The notes: generated by a model not told the origin, from the sequence alone. A DNA stretch of 64,000 bases from Rhodobacter calidifons (GCF_011174775.1 NZ_JAANHS010000006.1:186001-250000); one strand, 5' to 3'; shown: positions 34,231 through 42,509, counted from the first letter of the stretch. Numbers and translations are program-made.

Positions 34231-35640
34231 ATGCTGAACCCCTGCGATGCCGCCTTTGCCGCAAGGCTGTCCCGCCTGGTGCCGGAGGGCACGCTGTCGG
34301 CCCCCGAGCCGCGACATCTGGAGGAGCCCCGGGCGCGATGGACCGGCAAGGCCGGGATCCTGGCACGGCCGCGGACGACGGCAGAGGTGGCGGCGCTGGT
34401 GCGGGCCTGCGCGGCGGATCGGGTCGGCGTGGTGCCGGTCAGCGGGGGGACGGGTCTGGTCGGCGGGCAGATCATGCCATCGTGTCCGGCGCCGCTTCTG
34501 CTGTCGCTGGAGCGGATGGCGGCCCTGCGCGGGGTCTGGCCGGAGGAGAACGCGATGGTCGTCGAGGCGGGCATGATCCTGGCCGATGTTCAGGCCGCGG
34601 CGGCGAAGGTCGGGCGGCTGTTTCCGCTGTCGCTGGCCTCCGAGGGCAGCTGCCGGATCGGGGGCAACCTCGCTGCCAATGCCGGGGGGACGGCCGTCCT
34701 GCGCTATGGCAATGCGCGCGATCTGTGCCTGGGGCTGGAGGCGGTGCTGCCGGACGGCAGCATCTTCAACGGCTTGACCCGGCTGCGGAAGGACAATGCC
34801 GGTTATGATCTGCGGCATTTGCTGATCGGGTCCGAAGGGACGCTGGGGGTGATCACCGCCGCCAGTCTGAAGCTGTTCCCGCAACCCGCCGCGCGGGTGG
34901 TGGCAATGCTGGCGGTGCCCTCGCCTGCGGCGGCGCTGGACCTTCTGGCGCTGAGCGGCGACCGGGCGGCGGGGCTGGTCTCGGCCTTCGAACTGATCCA
35001 CCGGATGGGCTTCGACTTTCTGGCCGAAGCCGGTTTTGGCCTGCGCCCGCCTTTCGATCCGGTGCCGGACTGGCTGGTCCTGCTGGAACTGGAACTGCCC
35101 GCCGGGATGGAGCCAGAGGCGACGATGGCGGGGCTGTATGCGGCGGCCTCGGAGGCCGGGCTGGTGACGGACGGGGTGATTGCCACGTCGGAGGCGCAGG
35201 CGGCCGAACTCTGGGCGCTGCGCGAGACCATTCCGCTGGCCAACCGCAAGGTGGGGGCGGTGTCGAGCCACGACATCTCGCTGCCCCTGTCGGCGATCCC
35301 GGGCTTCATCGAGGCCGCGCCGCGCGCGATTGCGGGGCTGGGGGCGTTCCGGGTGAACTGTTTCGGGCATCTGGGCGACGGCAACCTGCACTGGAACGTG
35401 TTTCCCGAACGCGGGCACGGGAAGGCAGAACACGACGGGGTGCGCGATCAAGTGAAGCGGGTGGTGCATGACCTGGTGCATGGCCTCGGCGGGTCGGTCT
35501 CGGCAGAGCACGGGGTCGGGCGGCTGAAGGTTGCGGACCTGGCGCGCTATGGCGATCCGGGCAAGCTGGCGGCGATGCGCGCGATCAAGGCGGCGCTGGA
35601 CCCTGCGGGGATCATGAACCCGGGGGCGGTGCTGGGCTGA
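34231..35640 (+). CDS. FAD-linked D-2-hydroxyacid dehydrogenase (GlcD/D-lactate dehydrogenase type)
   Basis: The 469-residue flavoprotein has a PCMH-type FAD domain (about residues 40-215: VPVSGGTGLVGG, SEGSCRIGGNLAANAGGT, YDLRHLLIGSEGTLGVIT) and a C-terminal substrate domain with NCFGHLGDGNLHWNV and SAEHGVGRLK. It should oxidise a D-2-hydroxyacid such as D-lactate, glycolate or D-2-hydroxyglutarate; the partner GlcE/GlcF genes are absent, favouring a single-chain enzyme. ATG 34231 has AAGGAG six bases upstream, better than the ATG at 34225. Confidence 0.9.
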   Translation: MLNPCDAAFAARLSRLVPEGTLSAPEPRHLEEPRARWTGKAGILARPRTTAEVAALVRACAADRVGVVPVSGGTGLVGGQIMPSCPAPLLLSLERMAALRGVWPEENAMVVEAGMILADVQAAAAKVGRLFPLSLASEGSCRIGGNLAANAGGTAVLRYGNARDLCLGLEAVLPDGSIFNGLTRLRKDNAGYDLRHLLIGSEGTLGVITAASLKLFPQPAARVVAMLAVPSPAAALDLLALSGDRAAGLVSAFELIHRMGFDFLAEAGFGLRPPFDPVPDWLVLLELELPAGMEPEATMAGLYAAASEAGLVTDGVIATSEAQAAELWALRETIPLANRKVGAVSSHDISLPLSAIPGFIEAAPRAIAGLGAFRVNCFGHLGDGNLHWNVFPERGHGKAEHDGVRDQVKRVVHDLVHGLGGSVSAEHGVGRLKVADLARYGDPGKLAAMRAIKAALDPAGIMNPGAVLG

Positions 35641-35704
35641 GGGGACGCTCGTCGTCGGCTGCGCCGCGCCTCGCCTGGGCAGGTCGGCCGGGGACGAAAG
35701 ACAT

Positions 35705-35731
35705 CCCCGCCGCAGGAAACCTGCGACGGGG
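35705..35731 (+). terminator. Stem-loop after the FAD oxidase gene
   Basis: CCCCGCCGCAGG and CCTGCGACGGGG pair over 12 positions with one mismatch and an AAA loop. It lies 65 bases after the stop codon. The rest of the 284-base gap up to apt holds the palindrome pair below and no gene. Confidence 0.65.
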
Positions 35732-35860
35732 TGCTTGGGGGGTGTGTGGATCACGCTGTGGGTAGCAGCGCGGCCAGGGTGGGTGGCCCTGACAAAGCCT
35801 GTTCTAGGGTGATTCTCTTTCGGCAAGGTTAACGCGGTCCGGCCTGCCCACCGCGCGCCG

Positions 35861-35905
35861 CCGATTTCTTGGAAGAAATCGGTCCGGAGTTTTCGAAAAC
35901 TCCGG
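35861..35905. repeat. Paired palindrome element, copy 4
   Basis: CCGATTTCTT-GG-AAGAAATCGG (35861-35882) is followed after one base by the perfect palindrome at 35884-35905 (arms CCGGAGT, centre TTTTCGAAAA). It lies between the convergent FAD oxidase and apt genes. The first hairpin has TTGGAA instead of TTCGAA at its centre. Confidence 0.75.
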
Positions 35906-35924
35906 TGCCCCCGGTTTTTCCGCC

Positions 35925-36464
35925 TCAGAGCCCTTCGAACGCGCAGAGGGCGTGGACATCCATGCCCATCGCCTCCAGCTTCCTGCGGCCGCCAAGGTCG
36001 GGCAGATCGACGACGAAGGCACAGCCCACGACCTCGGCGCCCAGGCGCTCGATCAGGCGGATCCCCGCTTCGGCGGTGCCGCCGGTGGCGAGGAGATCGT
36101 CGACCAGCAGCACCTTCTCGCCGGGCTGCATCGCGTCGTCATGCACCTCGACCACGGCCTCGCCGTATTCCAGCTTGTAGGCCTGGGATATGGTCTGGCC
36201 CGGCAGCTTGCCCTTCTTGCGGATCGGCACGAAGCCGGTGGAGAGCTGGTGAGCGACGGCCCCGCCAAGGATGAAGCCCCGGGCTTCCAGGCCCGCGACC
36301 TTGTCGATCCGCTGGCCGGCATAGGGGGCCAGAAGCTGATCCACGCACATGCGGAAGCCGCGCGGATCGGCGAAAAGCGTGGTCACGTCGCGGAAGAGGA
36401 TGCCCTCGTGCGGGAAGTCGACGATGGTGCGGATGTAGTCCTTGACGGTCTTTTTCGGGGTCAT
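35925..36464 (-). CDS. apt: Adenine phosphoribosyltransferase
   Basis: The enzyme makes AMP from adenine and PRPP. The 179-residue protein has the PRPP motif [14 protein letters not shown] near residue 120 and the conserved [12 protein letters not shown] near 58. Length is standard. It starts ten bases after the mtnP stop on the same strand, so adenine released by MtnP can be salvaged by the product of the same operon. Confidence 0.96.
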   Translation of the reverse strand: MTPKKTVKDYIRTIVDFPHEGILFRDVTTLFADPRGFRMCVDQLLAPYAGQRIDKVAGLEARGFILGGAVAHQLSTGFVPIRKKGKLPGQTISQAYKLEYGEAVVEVHDDAMQPGEKVLLVDDLLATGGTAEAGIRLIERLGAEVVGCAFVVDLPDLGGRRKLEAMGMDVHALCAFEGL

Positions 36465-36474
36465 CTGGGGTCTC

Positions 36475-37341
36475 TCAAAGGACGCGCCCGGCGACGGCGT
36501 CGAGTTTGGCGATGAGGTCGGGGTCGCGTTTGTCGGGGGCGGTCATGATGGCACGGGTCAGCGCACGGTCGCAGCCATGGGGGCAGGGCTGGCGGTCGGG
36601 GTCCATCAGGGCGGGCAGGCGGGCGACAAGGCCGCGGGCGGCGGCGGCGTTGGCCTGGACGACGGCGATCACCTGCGCCACGTCCACCGCGCCGTGGCTG
36701 TCGTGCCAGCAGTCGTAGTCGGTGACCATGGCGAGCGAGGCGTAGCAGAGCTCGGCCTCGCGGGCGAGGCGGGCCTCGGAAAAGCCGGTCATCCCGATCA
36801 CGTCGGCGCCCCAGGTCCGGTACATCCGGCTTTCGGCGCGGGTAGAGAACTGGGGGCCTTCCATCGAGAGGTAGGTCGCGCCGGTGTGGACGGTCAGGCC
36901 CTCGGCCCGGGCGGCCTGGGCGGCCAGCGCGCCGAGGCGCGGGCAGGTCGGGTCGGCGAGGCTGACATGGGCGACGCAGCCGGGGCCGAAGAAGCTGGGG
37001 GCCCGCTGGGTGGTGCGGTCGATGAATTGGTCTACCAGGACGAAGTGACCGGGTTCGTAGTCCTCCCGCAGGCTGCCGACGGCCGAGACGGCGAGGATGT
37101 CGGTGCAGCCCAGCCGCTTCAGGGCGTCGATGTTGGCGTGGTAGGGGACGGAGGTGGGGGAGTGGACGTGGCCCCTTCCATGCCGGGGCAGGAAGGCGAC
37201 GGGGAGGCCGTTCAGGCGGCCCACCAGCACCTCGTCCGAGGGCTTGCCCCAGGGGGTCTTGACCTTCACCCAGCTGGCCCCTTCAAGGCCGTCGATCTGG
37301 TAGACCCCCGATCCTCCGATCACGCCGAGCATGCACTGCAT
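36475..37341 (-). CDS. mtnP: S-methyl-5'-thioadenosine phosphorylase
   Basis: The 288-residue protein splits methylthioadenosine with phosphate into adenine and methylthioribose-1-phosphate. It starts [20 protein letters not shown] and has the purine-nucleoside-phosphorylase family features [41 protein letters not shown]-type purine-binding segment and [14 protein letters not shown]. It leads an mtnP-apt operon. The ATG at 37341 has a GGGGGG run upstream; the next ATG at 37332 is an alternative. Confidence 0.95.
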   Translation of the reverse strand: MQCMLGVIGGSGVYQIDGLEGASWVKVKTPWGKPSDEVLVGRLNGLPVAFLPRHGRGHVHSPTSVPYHANIDALKRLGCTDILAVSAVGSLREDYEPGHFVLVDQFIDRTTQRAPSFFGPGCVAHVSLADPTCPRLGALAAQAARAEGLTVHTGATYLSMEGPQFSTRAESRMYRTWGADVIGMTGFSEARLAREAELCYASLAMVTDYDCWHDSHGAVDVAQVIAVVQANAAAARGLVARLPALMDPDRQPCPHGCDRALTRAIMTAPDKRDPDLIAKLDAVAGRVL

Positions 37342-37506
37342 GGGGGCCCCCCTCTGGTTGGCCGGGCGGGAGGATAGCGGGGCGGGGCGGGTGTGGGAAG
37401 GGGGTGCGCCGCGCGCGGCGCGTTTTGGAAGGTAAGGGATTTCAGGGAGTTGGCCGTGGGCGTTAGGGAATTGTTAGGAATTGCGCGCCGGCCGGCTCGT
37501 CGTGCG

Positions 37507-37552
37507 CTTCGCTTCTCCTCGCGGGGCCGACCCATGCGACGAGGAGACGAAG
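37507..37552. repeat. Inverted repeat between mtnP and benE
   Basis: CTTCGCTTCTCCTCG (37507-37521) pairs imperfectly with CGAGGAGACGAAG (37540-37552). The same CTTCG/CTCCTCG blocks occur at 31151 and in the 215-bp element at 55191. Confidence 0.5.
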
Positions 37553-37567
37553 TCGAAGGCGGAGCGG

Positions 37568-38716
37568 TCAGGCCTGGCGTGGCTTCAGGTGGTCAAGGCC
37601 CCAGACCAGAAGCCCCACGACCAGCCCCCAGAAGGCCGCCCCGATGCCCAAGGCGGCCAGGCCCGAGGCGGTGACGACCACGGTCAGCGCGGCGGGCAGG
37701 CGCTGGTCGGGCTGGGCGAAAGCGCCGGTCAGCGCCCCGGTCAGGGGCGACAGAAGCGCGAGGGCGACGAGGGCGGCCACCACCTCGGCGGGAAGGGCGG
37801 CGATCAGGTCGAGGACCGTCGGGCTGAGCAGGCCGAGGAGCGTCCAGGCGGCGGCGTAGAAGAGGCCCACCAGCCAGCGGCGGTCGCGGTCTGGGTGGAC
37901 ATCGGGGCCAAGGCAGATCGCGGCGGTGATCGCGGCCATCGAGACAGTGTGCGCGCCGAAGAAGGCGGTGACGGTGGAGATCACCCCGGTCGTGGTCAGG
38001 GCGGCGCTGACGGGCGGCTCGTAGCCCGCCGCGCGCAGGGTGGCGAAGCCGGGCAGGTTCTGCGAGGCCATGGTCACAAGGTAGAGCGGCAGGCCAAGGC
38101 CGAGGATCACAGACAGGCGGAAGGCGGGGGCCACGGGTTCCAGTCGGGGCCCGGCAAGGTGGACGGCGGAGAGGTCCGATCCGGTGGCAAGCGCCAGCAC
38201 GATCCCGGCGGCGAAGGCAGCGAGGACGGCGAAAGCCGGGTTCCAGAGCCGGACGATCAGGAAGACCGCGACCATCGGCAGGACGAGGGCGGGGGCGCCT
38301 TGCGCGGCGGTGGCGCCTTTCAGGCAGAAGGGCAGGAGGACCCCGCCCAGCATGGCGGCGGCGATGCCGTCGGGGATGCGGGCGACAAGGGCGCCAAGCG
38401 GGCGGATCAGGCCGGTCGCGGCGATCAGAAGACCTGCTGTGACGAAGGCCCCGACGCCCTCGGCGAAACTGATGCCGGAGGTTGCGGCGATCAGGGCCGC
38501 GCCGGGGGTGGACCAGGCGAGGACGACCGGGACCTTCGATCTGAACGACAGGAGCGCGGAGCCGATGGCCTTGCCGAGGCTGATCGCCAAGAGCCAGCTT
38601 GCAGTCTGCGCCGGGGTCGCGCCAAGCGCCGTGGCGGCGGTCAGCAGGATGGCGACCGAGGAGGCATAGCCCACCAGGGCTGCCACGGTCGCGGCCGAGA
38701 TCATGGAAAGGCGCAT
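37568..38716 (-). CDS. BenE-family benzoate/proton symporter-like transporter
   Basis: The 382-residue membrane protein has about twelve hydrophobic segments and the BenE pattern (LSMISAATVAALVGYASSVA start; STPGAALIAATSG; LVTMASQNLPGFATLRAAGY). Relatives import benzoate with protons, but no aromatic-catabolism genes are nearby, so the substrate is uncertain. The start at 38716 fits the family N-terminus; the open frame continues upstream into the small-RNA array, which is not coding. The gene is downstream of the RNA array on the same strand. Confidence 0.88.
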   Translation of the reverse strand: MRLSMISAATVAALVGYASSVAILLTAATALGATPAQTASWLLAISLGKAIGSALLSFRSKVPVVLAWSTPGAALIAATSGISFAEGVGAFVTAGLLIAATGLIRPLGALVARIPDGIAAAMLGGVLLPFCLKGATAAQGAPALVLPMVAVFLIVRLWNPAFAVLAAFAAGIVLALATGSDLSAVHLAGPRLEPVAPAFRLSVILGLGLPLYLVTMASQNLPGFATLRAAGYEPPVSAALTTTGVISTVTAFFGAHTVSMAAITAAICLGPDVHPDRDRRWLVGLFYAAAWTLLGLLSPTVLDLIAALPAEVVAALVALALLSPLTGALTGAFAQPDQRLPAALTVVVTASGLAALGIGAAFWGLVVGLLVWGLDHLKPRQA

Positions 38717-38762
38717 CCTGTCCCCTGGGCGTGCCGGATGATCCGGTCGGCGGACTATTCCG

Positions 38763-38865
38763 CGCCGGCTTTCGGGCCGCAAGGGGGGGAAAGGGCGGCG
38801 GCTCCCAGGGAGGAGGAGGGGGAGCCGCCGCAAAGTCGGTCATCCCGGGAGGAGGATGGGACGCC
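38763..38865 (-). ncRNA. CcsR-type small RNA, unit 5
   Basis: Last unit of the array. Hairpin A (38837-38863) exposes CCTCCTCCC; hairpin B (38795-38831) has a perfect 12-bp stem GCGGCGGCTCCC with loop CCTCCTCCTCCCT; a GCGGC/GCCGGC hairpin follows (38764-38780). It is the most divergent in its outer stems, which remain complementary. Confidence 0.8.
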
Positions 38866-38875
38866 CGATACCGGT

Positions 38876-38975
38876 CGGGCCTCTTGCGGCCCGGAATTCA
38901 GCGCGGCGGTGCCCAGGGAGGAGGGCGGGCACCGCCGCATGTACCAGGCAACCCGGGAGGAGGGTGGGCGCCCGA
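38876..38975 (-). ncRNA. CcsR-type small RNA, unit 4
   Basis: Hairpin A (38947-38973) carries ACCCTCCTCCCG in its loop; hairpin B (38903-38938) has stem GCGGCGGTGCCC with loop GCCCTCCTCCCT; the third hairpin CGGGCC/GGCCCG is at 38876-38893. Confidence 0.82.
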
Positions 38976-38981
38976 TCACTT

Positions 38982-39080
38982 GGGCCCTTCGGCCCGGAAT
39001 GGGTGCGGCGATGCCCAGGGAGGAGGAGGGGGCATCGCCGCGGGATCACAGGACCCTAGGGAGGAGGAGAGGGCCAAGGA
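38982..39080 (-). ncRNA. CcsR-type small RNA, unit 3
   Basis: Hairpin A (39052-39075) has stem GGCCCT/AGGGTC and loop CTCCTCCTCCCT; hairpin B (39005-39041) has stem GCGGCGATGCCC; a GGGCC-GAAG-GGCCC hairpin closes the unit at 38982-38995. Confidence 0.83.
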
Positions 39081-39087
39081 TCAAGAT

Positions 39088-39180
39088 CGGACCTTGCGGC
39101 CCGGAGATTTGCGCGGCGGTGCCAGGGAGGAGGAGAGGCACCGCCGCTGTTATCAGAGGACCCGGGAGGAGGTGGGTCAT
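39088..39180 (-). ncRNA. CcsR-type small RNA, unit 2
   Basis: Hairpin A (39159-39178) has stem GACCC/GGGTC and loop ACCTCCTCCC; hairpin B (39113-39147) has stem GCGGCGGTGCC with loop TCTCCTCCTCCCT; the third hairpin CGGGCC-GCAA-GGTCCG is at 39088-39103. Confidence 0.83.
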
Positions 39181-39191
39181 CCGATGCTTGT

Positions 39192-39290
39192 GGGGCTGTC
39201 TAGCCCCGGATGGGAGCGGCGATGCCCAGGGAGGAGGAGGGGCATCGCCGCGTATCGCTTCGGTCCCAGGGAGGAGGAGGGGACCTCACG
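39192..39290 (-). ncRNA. CcsR-type small RNA, unit 1
   Basis: First unit, ten bases after the ccaF1-type stop codon, so cotranscription is likely. Hairpin A (39262-39285) has stem GGTCCC/GGGACC and loop CTCCTCCTCCCT; hairpin B (39216-39251) has the perfect 12-bp stem GCGGCGATGCCC; GGGGCT-AGAC-AGCCCC follows at 39192-39207. CcsR RNAs of R. sphaeroides are stress-induced and act through their CCUCCUCCC loops, which resemble the anti-Shine-Dalgarno sequence. Confidence 0.85.
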
Positions 39291-39295
39291 AATTC

Positions 39296-39511
39296 TTACT
39301 TGCCGTAGGCGGCCTCGCGGGCGATTTCGGCGATCCGCAGCCGCGAGATGCCGAGGTCGGCCAGTTCGCGGTCGGTCAGGGCGTTCAGCTCGGCCACGGT
39401 CCGGGCATAGACGCGGCGCTGGGCGATTGCGGTCAGGACGGCGTCCTTCAGATCGGCCAGGCGGTCGGCGATACCCTTGCGGGCGATGGAAGTGGTGTTT
39501 GCATAAGCCAT
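39296..39511 (-). CDS. ccaF1: DUF1127 small protein upstream of CcsR array
   Basis: The 71-residue protein begins MAYANTTSIARKGIADRLAD and ends with the DUF1127 core ELNALTDRELADLGISRLRI. The ATG at 39511 follows GAGG by ten bases; a TTG at 39520 in the same frame is less likely. In R. sphaeroides the DUF1127 protein CcaF1 is encoded immediately before the CcsR RNAs, has this length, and has been described as an RNA-binding factor affecting the maturation of those RNAs. Order, strand and spacing here are the same, so I use that name. Transcription is probably from a stress (RpoH-type) promoter; I cannot pick one out with confidence in the 249-base gap to mrp. Confidence 0.9.
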   Translation of the reverse strand: MAYANTTSIARKGIADRLADLKDAVLTAIAQRRVYARTVAELNALTDRELADLGISRLRIAEIAREAAYGK

Positions 39512-39760
39512 GTCACTCAAGCCTCTTCGGTTCGGTCAGCAACGTTCTGTCGCGCTGTTAGGGGTAACATGAGGCTTATGCTGCGGATGCACAATAGCGG
39601 CTCTCGGCAATGCTGCCATGCAGCATGCGCATGGCTGAGGTCACGGAAATGTCATGATTTACCAAGGTCTTCGCCGAATTTTTGAGCATCTGGTCAACGG
39701 ACCTTGCCCTTGCGCCGAAACGCTACGACCTTAGTGCAAATCTTCAGCGGAGTTGAAACG

Positions 39761-40828
39761 ATGGCGGTGGATCGGGACCAGGTGATGGGCGTCTTGGCGG
39801 GGGTCGGGCACCCCGGCGGCGGCGATCTCGTCAGCCGCGATCTGATTCGGGCGCTGAGCGTCGAGGGGGGCGTTGTGCGCTTTGTGATCGAGGCGGCGAC
39901 GCCCGATGAGGCGCGCGCCCTGGGTCCGGCGCAGGCCGAGGCGGAGGCGAAGCTACGGGCCTTGCCGGGGGTCACTTCGGTGCAGGTGGTGATGACGGCG
40001 CATGGGCCGGCGGCGAAGGCTCCGACGCTGAAGATCGGGCAGCATCCGACGCCGCAGCAGGGCGGGCCGCAGCGGATTTCGGGGATCGACCGGATCATCG
40101 CGGTGGCCAGCGGCAAGGGGGGCGTGGGGAAATCGACGGTGGCGTCGAACCTGGCGGTGGCTTTGGCGCGGCGGGGGCGGAAGGTCGGGCTTCTGGACGC
40201 AGACATCTACGGTCCGAGCCAGCCGAAGATGATGGGGGTGTCGCAGCGGCCCTCCAGCCCCGACGGCAAGACCATCGAACCTCTGGTCGCGCATGGGGTG
40301 ACGATGATGTCGATCGGGCTGATGCTGAAGGAGGACGAGGCCGTGGTCTGGCGGGGCCCGATGCTGATGGGGGCCTTGCAGCAGCTTCTGGGGCAGGTGG
40401 CCTGGGGGAAGCTGGATGTGCTGATCGTCGACCTGCCGCCGGGGACTGGGGATGTGCAGCTGACGCTGTGCCAGCGGACACAGTTGACGGGGGCCATCGT
40501 GGTCTCCACCCCGCAGGACGTGGCGCTGCTGGACGCGCGCAAGGCGCTGGACATGTTCGGCAAGCTGAAGACCCCGGTGCTGGGGCTGGTGGAGAACATG
40601 TCCACCTATATCTGCCCGAACTGCGGGCACGAGGCGCATATCTTCGGCCATGGCGGGGTGGCGGCCGAGGCGGCGAGGCTGGACCTGCCGTTCCTGGGGG
40701 AACTGCCGCTGGCGCTGGATGTGCGGTTGGCGGGGGACAGCGGCACGCCGATTGCCGCGACGGACCGGCCGCTGGCCGCGCCCTATCTGGCGCTGGCCGA
40801 CCGGCTGATCGCGGGCGGGATGGGCTGA
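39761..40828 (+). CDS. mrp: Mrp/ApbC-family iron-sulfur cluster carrier ATPase
   Basis: The 355-residue protein has an N-terminal MIP18-like (DUF59) domain (about residues 1-85), a P-loop ATPase core with the deviant Walker [10 protein letters not shown] (K119 region), and the cluster-binding pair C285/C288 in YICPNCGHE. It transfers Fe-S clusters to apoproteins. ATG 39761 follows GGAG and begins [15 protein letters not shown], the family N-terminus; the longer frame to 39704 is not needed. It is divergent from ccaF1. An ATGCTG/CAGCAT inverted repeat (39610-39626) lies between them. Confidence 0.95.
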   Translation: MAVDRDQVMGVLAGVGHPGGGDLVSRDLIRALSVEGGVVRFVIEAATPDEARALGPAQAEAEAKLRALPGVTSVQVVMTAHGPAAKAPTLKIGQHPTPQQGGPQRISGIDRIIAVASGKGGVGKSTVASNLAVALARRGRKVGLLDADIYGPSQPKMMGVSQRPSSPDGKTIEPLVAHGVTMMSIGLMLKEDEAVVWRGPMLMGALQQLLGQVAWGKLDVLIVDLPPGTGDVQLTLCQRTQLTGAIVVSTPQDVALLDARKALDMFGKLKTPVLGLVENMSTYICPNCGHEAHIFGHGGVAAEAARLDLPFLGELPLALDVRLAGDSGTPIAATDRPLAAPYLALADRLIAGGMG

Positions 40829-40850
40829 GGGCCGCAGATCAGGCTTGATT

Positions 40851-40868
40851 GCATACCGATTGGTATGT
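40851..40868 (+). promoter_or_regulatory. Candidate TetR-type operator
   Basis: GCATACCGATTGGTATGT is an 18-base near-perfect palindrome (half-site ATACC). It lies 29 bases before the first VOC gene of an operon that ends with a TetR-family gene, as expected for autoregulation. TTGATT just upstream may be part of the promoter. Confidence 0.6.
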
Positions 40869-40896
40869 AAGGTTCCTTCAGCATTGTGAGGAGCCA

Positions 40897-41376
40897 ATGA
40901 CCCACAGCATCCGCACGTGTCTCTGGTTCGCGGATGGCCGCGGCCCGGAGGCCGCTGCCTTCTATTGCAGCCTGATCCCCGGCAGCCGGGTGGAACGCAG
41001 TTTCGCCTTCGACAACGGGCAGGGCGGGAAGAACTCGGTCACCGACTTCTCGCTGGGGGGCGTGCCGTATCAGATCCTCGACGCCGGGCCGTATTTCAAG
41101 CTGACCGAGGCGGTGTCGATCAGCGTCGAAACCGAGGATCAGACGGAGAGCGACCGGCTTTGGGATGCGCTGACGGCGGATGGCGGCGCGGAAAGCATGT
41201 GCGGCTGGCTGAAGGACCGATATGGCGTGTCCTGGCAGGTGTTCCCGAAGCGGCTGACCGAGTTGACGCTGCACGAAGACGCCAAGGTCGCGGGGGCGGC
41301 GATGGCGGCGATGATGCAGCAGAAGCGGATCGACATCGCCGCGATCGAGGCGGCCGTGGCGGCGGTCTCAGGCTGA
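40897..41376 (+). CDS. VOC-family protein (PhnB/3-demethylubiquinone-methyltransferase-like)
   Basis: The 159-residue protein starts THSIRTCLWFADGRGPEAAA and has two VOC half-modules; CGWLKDRYGVSWQVFPKRL near residue 105 is typical of PhnB-like proteins. Function of the family is mostly unknown; some confer resistance or act on small toxic compounds. The ATG follows GAGGAGCCA. It is the first gene of a three-gene unit VOC-VOC-tetR. Confidence 0.85.
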   Translation: MTHSIRTCLWFADGRGPEAAAFYCSLIPGSRVERSFAFDNGQGGKNSVTDFSLGGVPYQILDAGPYFKLTEAVSISVETEDQTESDRLWDALTADGGAESMCGWLKDRYGVSWQVFPKRLTELTLHEDAKVAGAAMAAMMQQKRIDIAAIEAAVAAVSG

Positions 41377-41410
41377 ACCGGCGCGCGCGCCCTTGCAACA
41401 GGGGAACCGG

Positions 41411-41869
41411 ATGAGCGATCCCAATGCAGACCAGCGCTATCGGCCCGAGGACCGGGTCATGCAGGGGGTCATCCCCTATCTCGCCCTGCCCGGCCAGGCG
41501 GGGGCGGCGGCGGAATTCTACATGAAGGCCTTCGGTGCCAGGGACATCGGGCGGATGCCCTTCGAGGGACGGCCCGGCCAGTTCATGCATGTCCAGGTCG
41601 AGATCAACGGCGGGGCGCTGATGCTGACCGACAACGACATGATGTCGAGCGCGGTGGGCGGCACCGAGCCGATCCCGCGCGGGCATCTGCAACTGGTGGT
41701 GCCCGATGGCCAGACCTGGTGGGACCGGGCGGTGGCGGCGGGCTGCGCGGTGGTCGCCCCGTTCGAGCGCCAGTTCTGGGGCGACAGCTGGGGGCTTCTG
41801 GCCGACCCCTTCGGTCTGAAATGGGCGATCTTGACACCCGATCCCGCGCTCATCGACAAGGGAGCATGA
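41411..41869 (+). CDS. VOC-family protein (PhnB-like), second copy
   Basis: The 152-residue protein (MQGVIPYLALPGQAGAAAEF) is another PhnB-like VOC protein with WWDRAVAAGCAVVAPFERQF and DPFGLKWAIL. ATG 41411 has AGGGGAA upstream; a short in-frame extension to 41393 lacks support. It is distinct in sequence from the first VOC protein, so the two may form a heterodimer or act on different substrates; this is inference. Confidence 0.87.
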   Translation: MSDPNADQRYRPEDRVMQGVIPYLALPGQAGAAAEFYMKAFGARDIGRMPFEGRPGQFMHVQVEINGGALMLTDNDMMSSAVGGTEPIPRGHLQLVVPDGQTWWDRAVAAGCAVVAPFERQFWGDSWGLLADPFGLKWAILTPDPALIDKGA

Positions 41870-41885
41870 TGTCCGGGGTCCCAGT

Positions 41886-42509
41886 TTGACCACAGCTACC
41901 CGCGTCCCGAGGGGAGAGGCGCGCGCGCGGCTGATCGCGGCCGCGCGCGATCTTGTGCGCCGCAAGGGCTTTGCCGCGACCAGCGTTGATGATCTCTGCG
42001 CGGCGGCGGGGGTGACGAAGGGGGCCTTCTTCCACCACTTCGCCAGCAAGGAGGCGCTGGGCGTGGCGCTGGTGGACGACTGGACCGAGATGACCGGGGC
42101 GATGTTCGCCGCCCACCCCTACAACGCCAAGGAGGACCCGCTGGACCGGGTCTTCGCCTATCTGGACCTGCGCCGGGAATTTCTGGGACGGCCCTTGCCC
42201 GAGTTTTCCTGTGTCGCGGGGACCACGGTGCAGGAAAGCTACGAGACCTCGCCCGCGATCCGCGCAGCGGCCGAGCGCAGCATCCGGTCGGGCTTCGACC
42301 ATGTGCTTCCGCATCTGGCCGAGGCGCTGGCCGCGCATCCGGTGCCGGGGGTGACGGCGGAAAGTCTGGCGCAGCAGTTCCAGGTCGCCACCCAGGGCGG
42401 GATCATCCTGGCCAAGGCGCTGAACGACCCCGCCCCCGCCCGCGCGGCCTTCGACCATCTGGAGCGCTATCTGCGGCTGCTGTTCGACCGGCCCGCGGCC
42501 ACAGGCTGA
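41886..42509 (+). CDS. TetR/AcrR-family transcriptional regulator
   Basis: The 207-residue protein has an N-terminal helix-turn-helix (LIAAARDLVRRKGFAATSVD to TKGAFFHHFASKEAL, about residues 15-60) and a variable ligand-binding domain. The C-terminal region with a Cys near residue 107 (PEFSCVAGTTVQE) resembles TetR proteins with the TetR_C tail. The likely start is TTG 41886, because no ATG precedes the conserved helix in frame. It probably represses the upstream VOC pair and itself through the palindrome at 40851. Confidence 0.88.
   Translation: MTTATRVPRGEARARLIAAARDLVRRKGFAATSVDDLCAAAGVTKGAFFHHFASKEALGVALVDDWTEMTGAMFAAHPYNAKEDPLDRVFAYLDLRREFLGRPLPEFSCVAGTTVQESYETSPAIRAAAERSIRSGFDHVLPHLAEALAAHPVPGVTAESLAQQFQVATQGGIILAKALNDPAPARAAFDHLERYLRLLFDRPAATG

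Noticed and set aside
38763-39290. Possible CRISPR array
   Set aside because: The repeats are hairpin-forming, vary in sequence, are separated by related rather than unique segments, and no cas genes are nearby.
37481-39685. A 734-codon plus-strand frame over benE and the CcsR array
   Set aside because: It reads antisense through a clear BenE gene and then through the hairpin array, giving Gly/Arg-rich repeats. The array is better explained as structured RNA on the minus strand.
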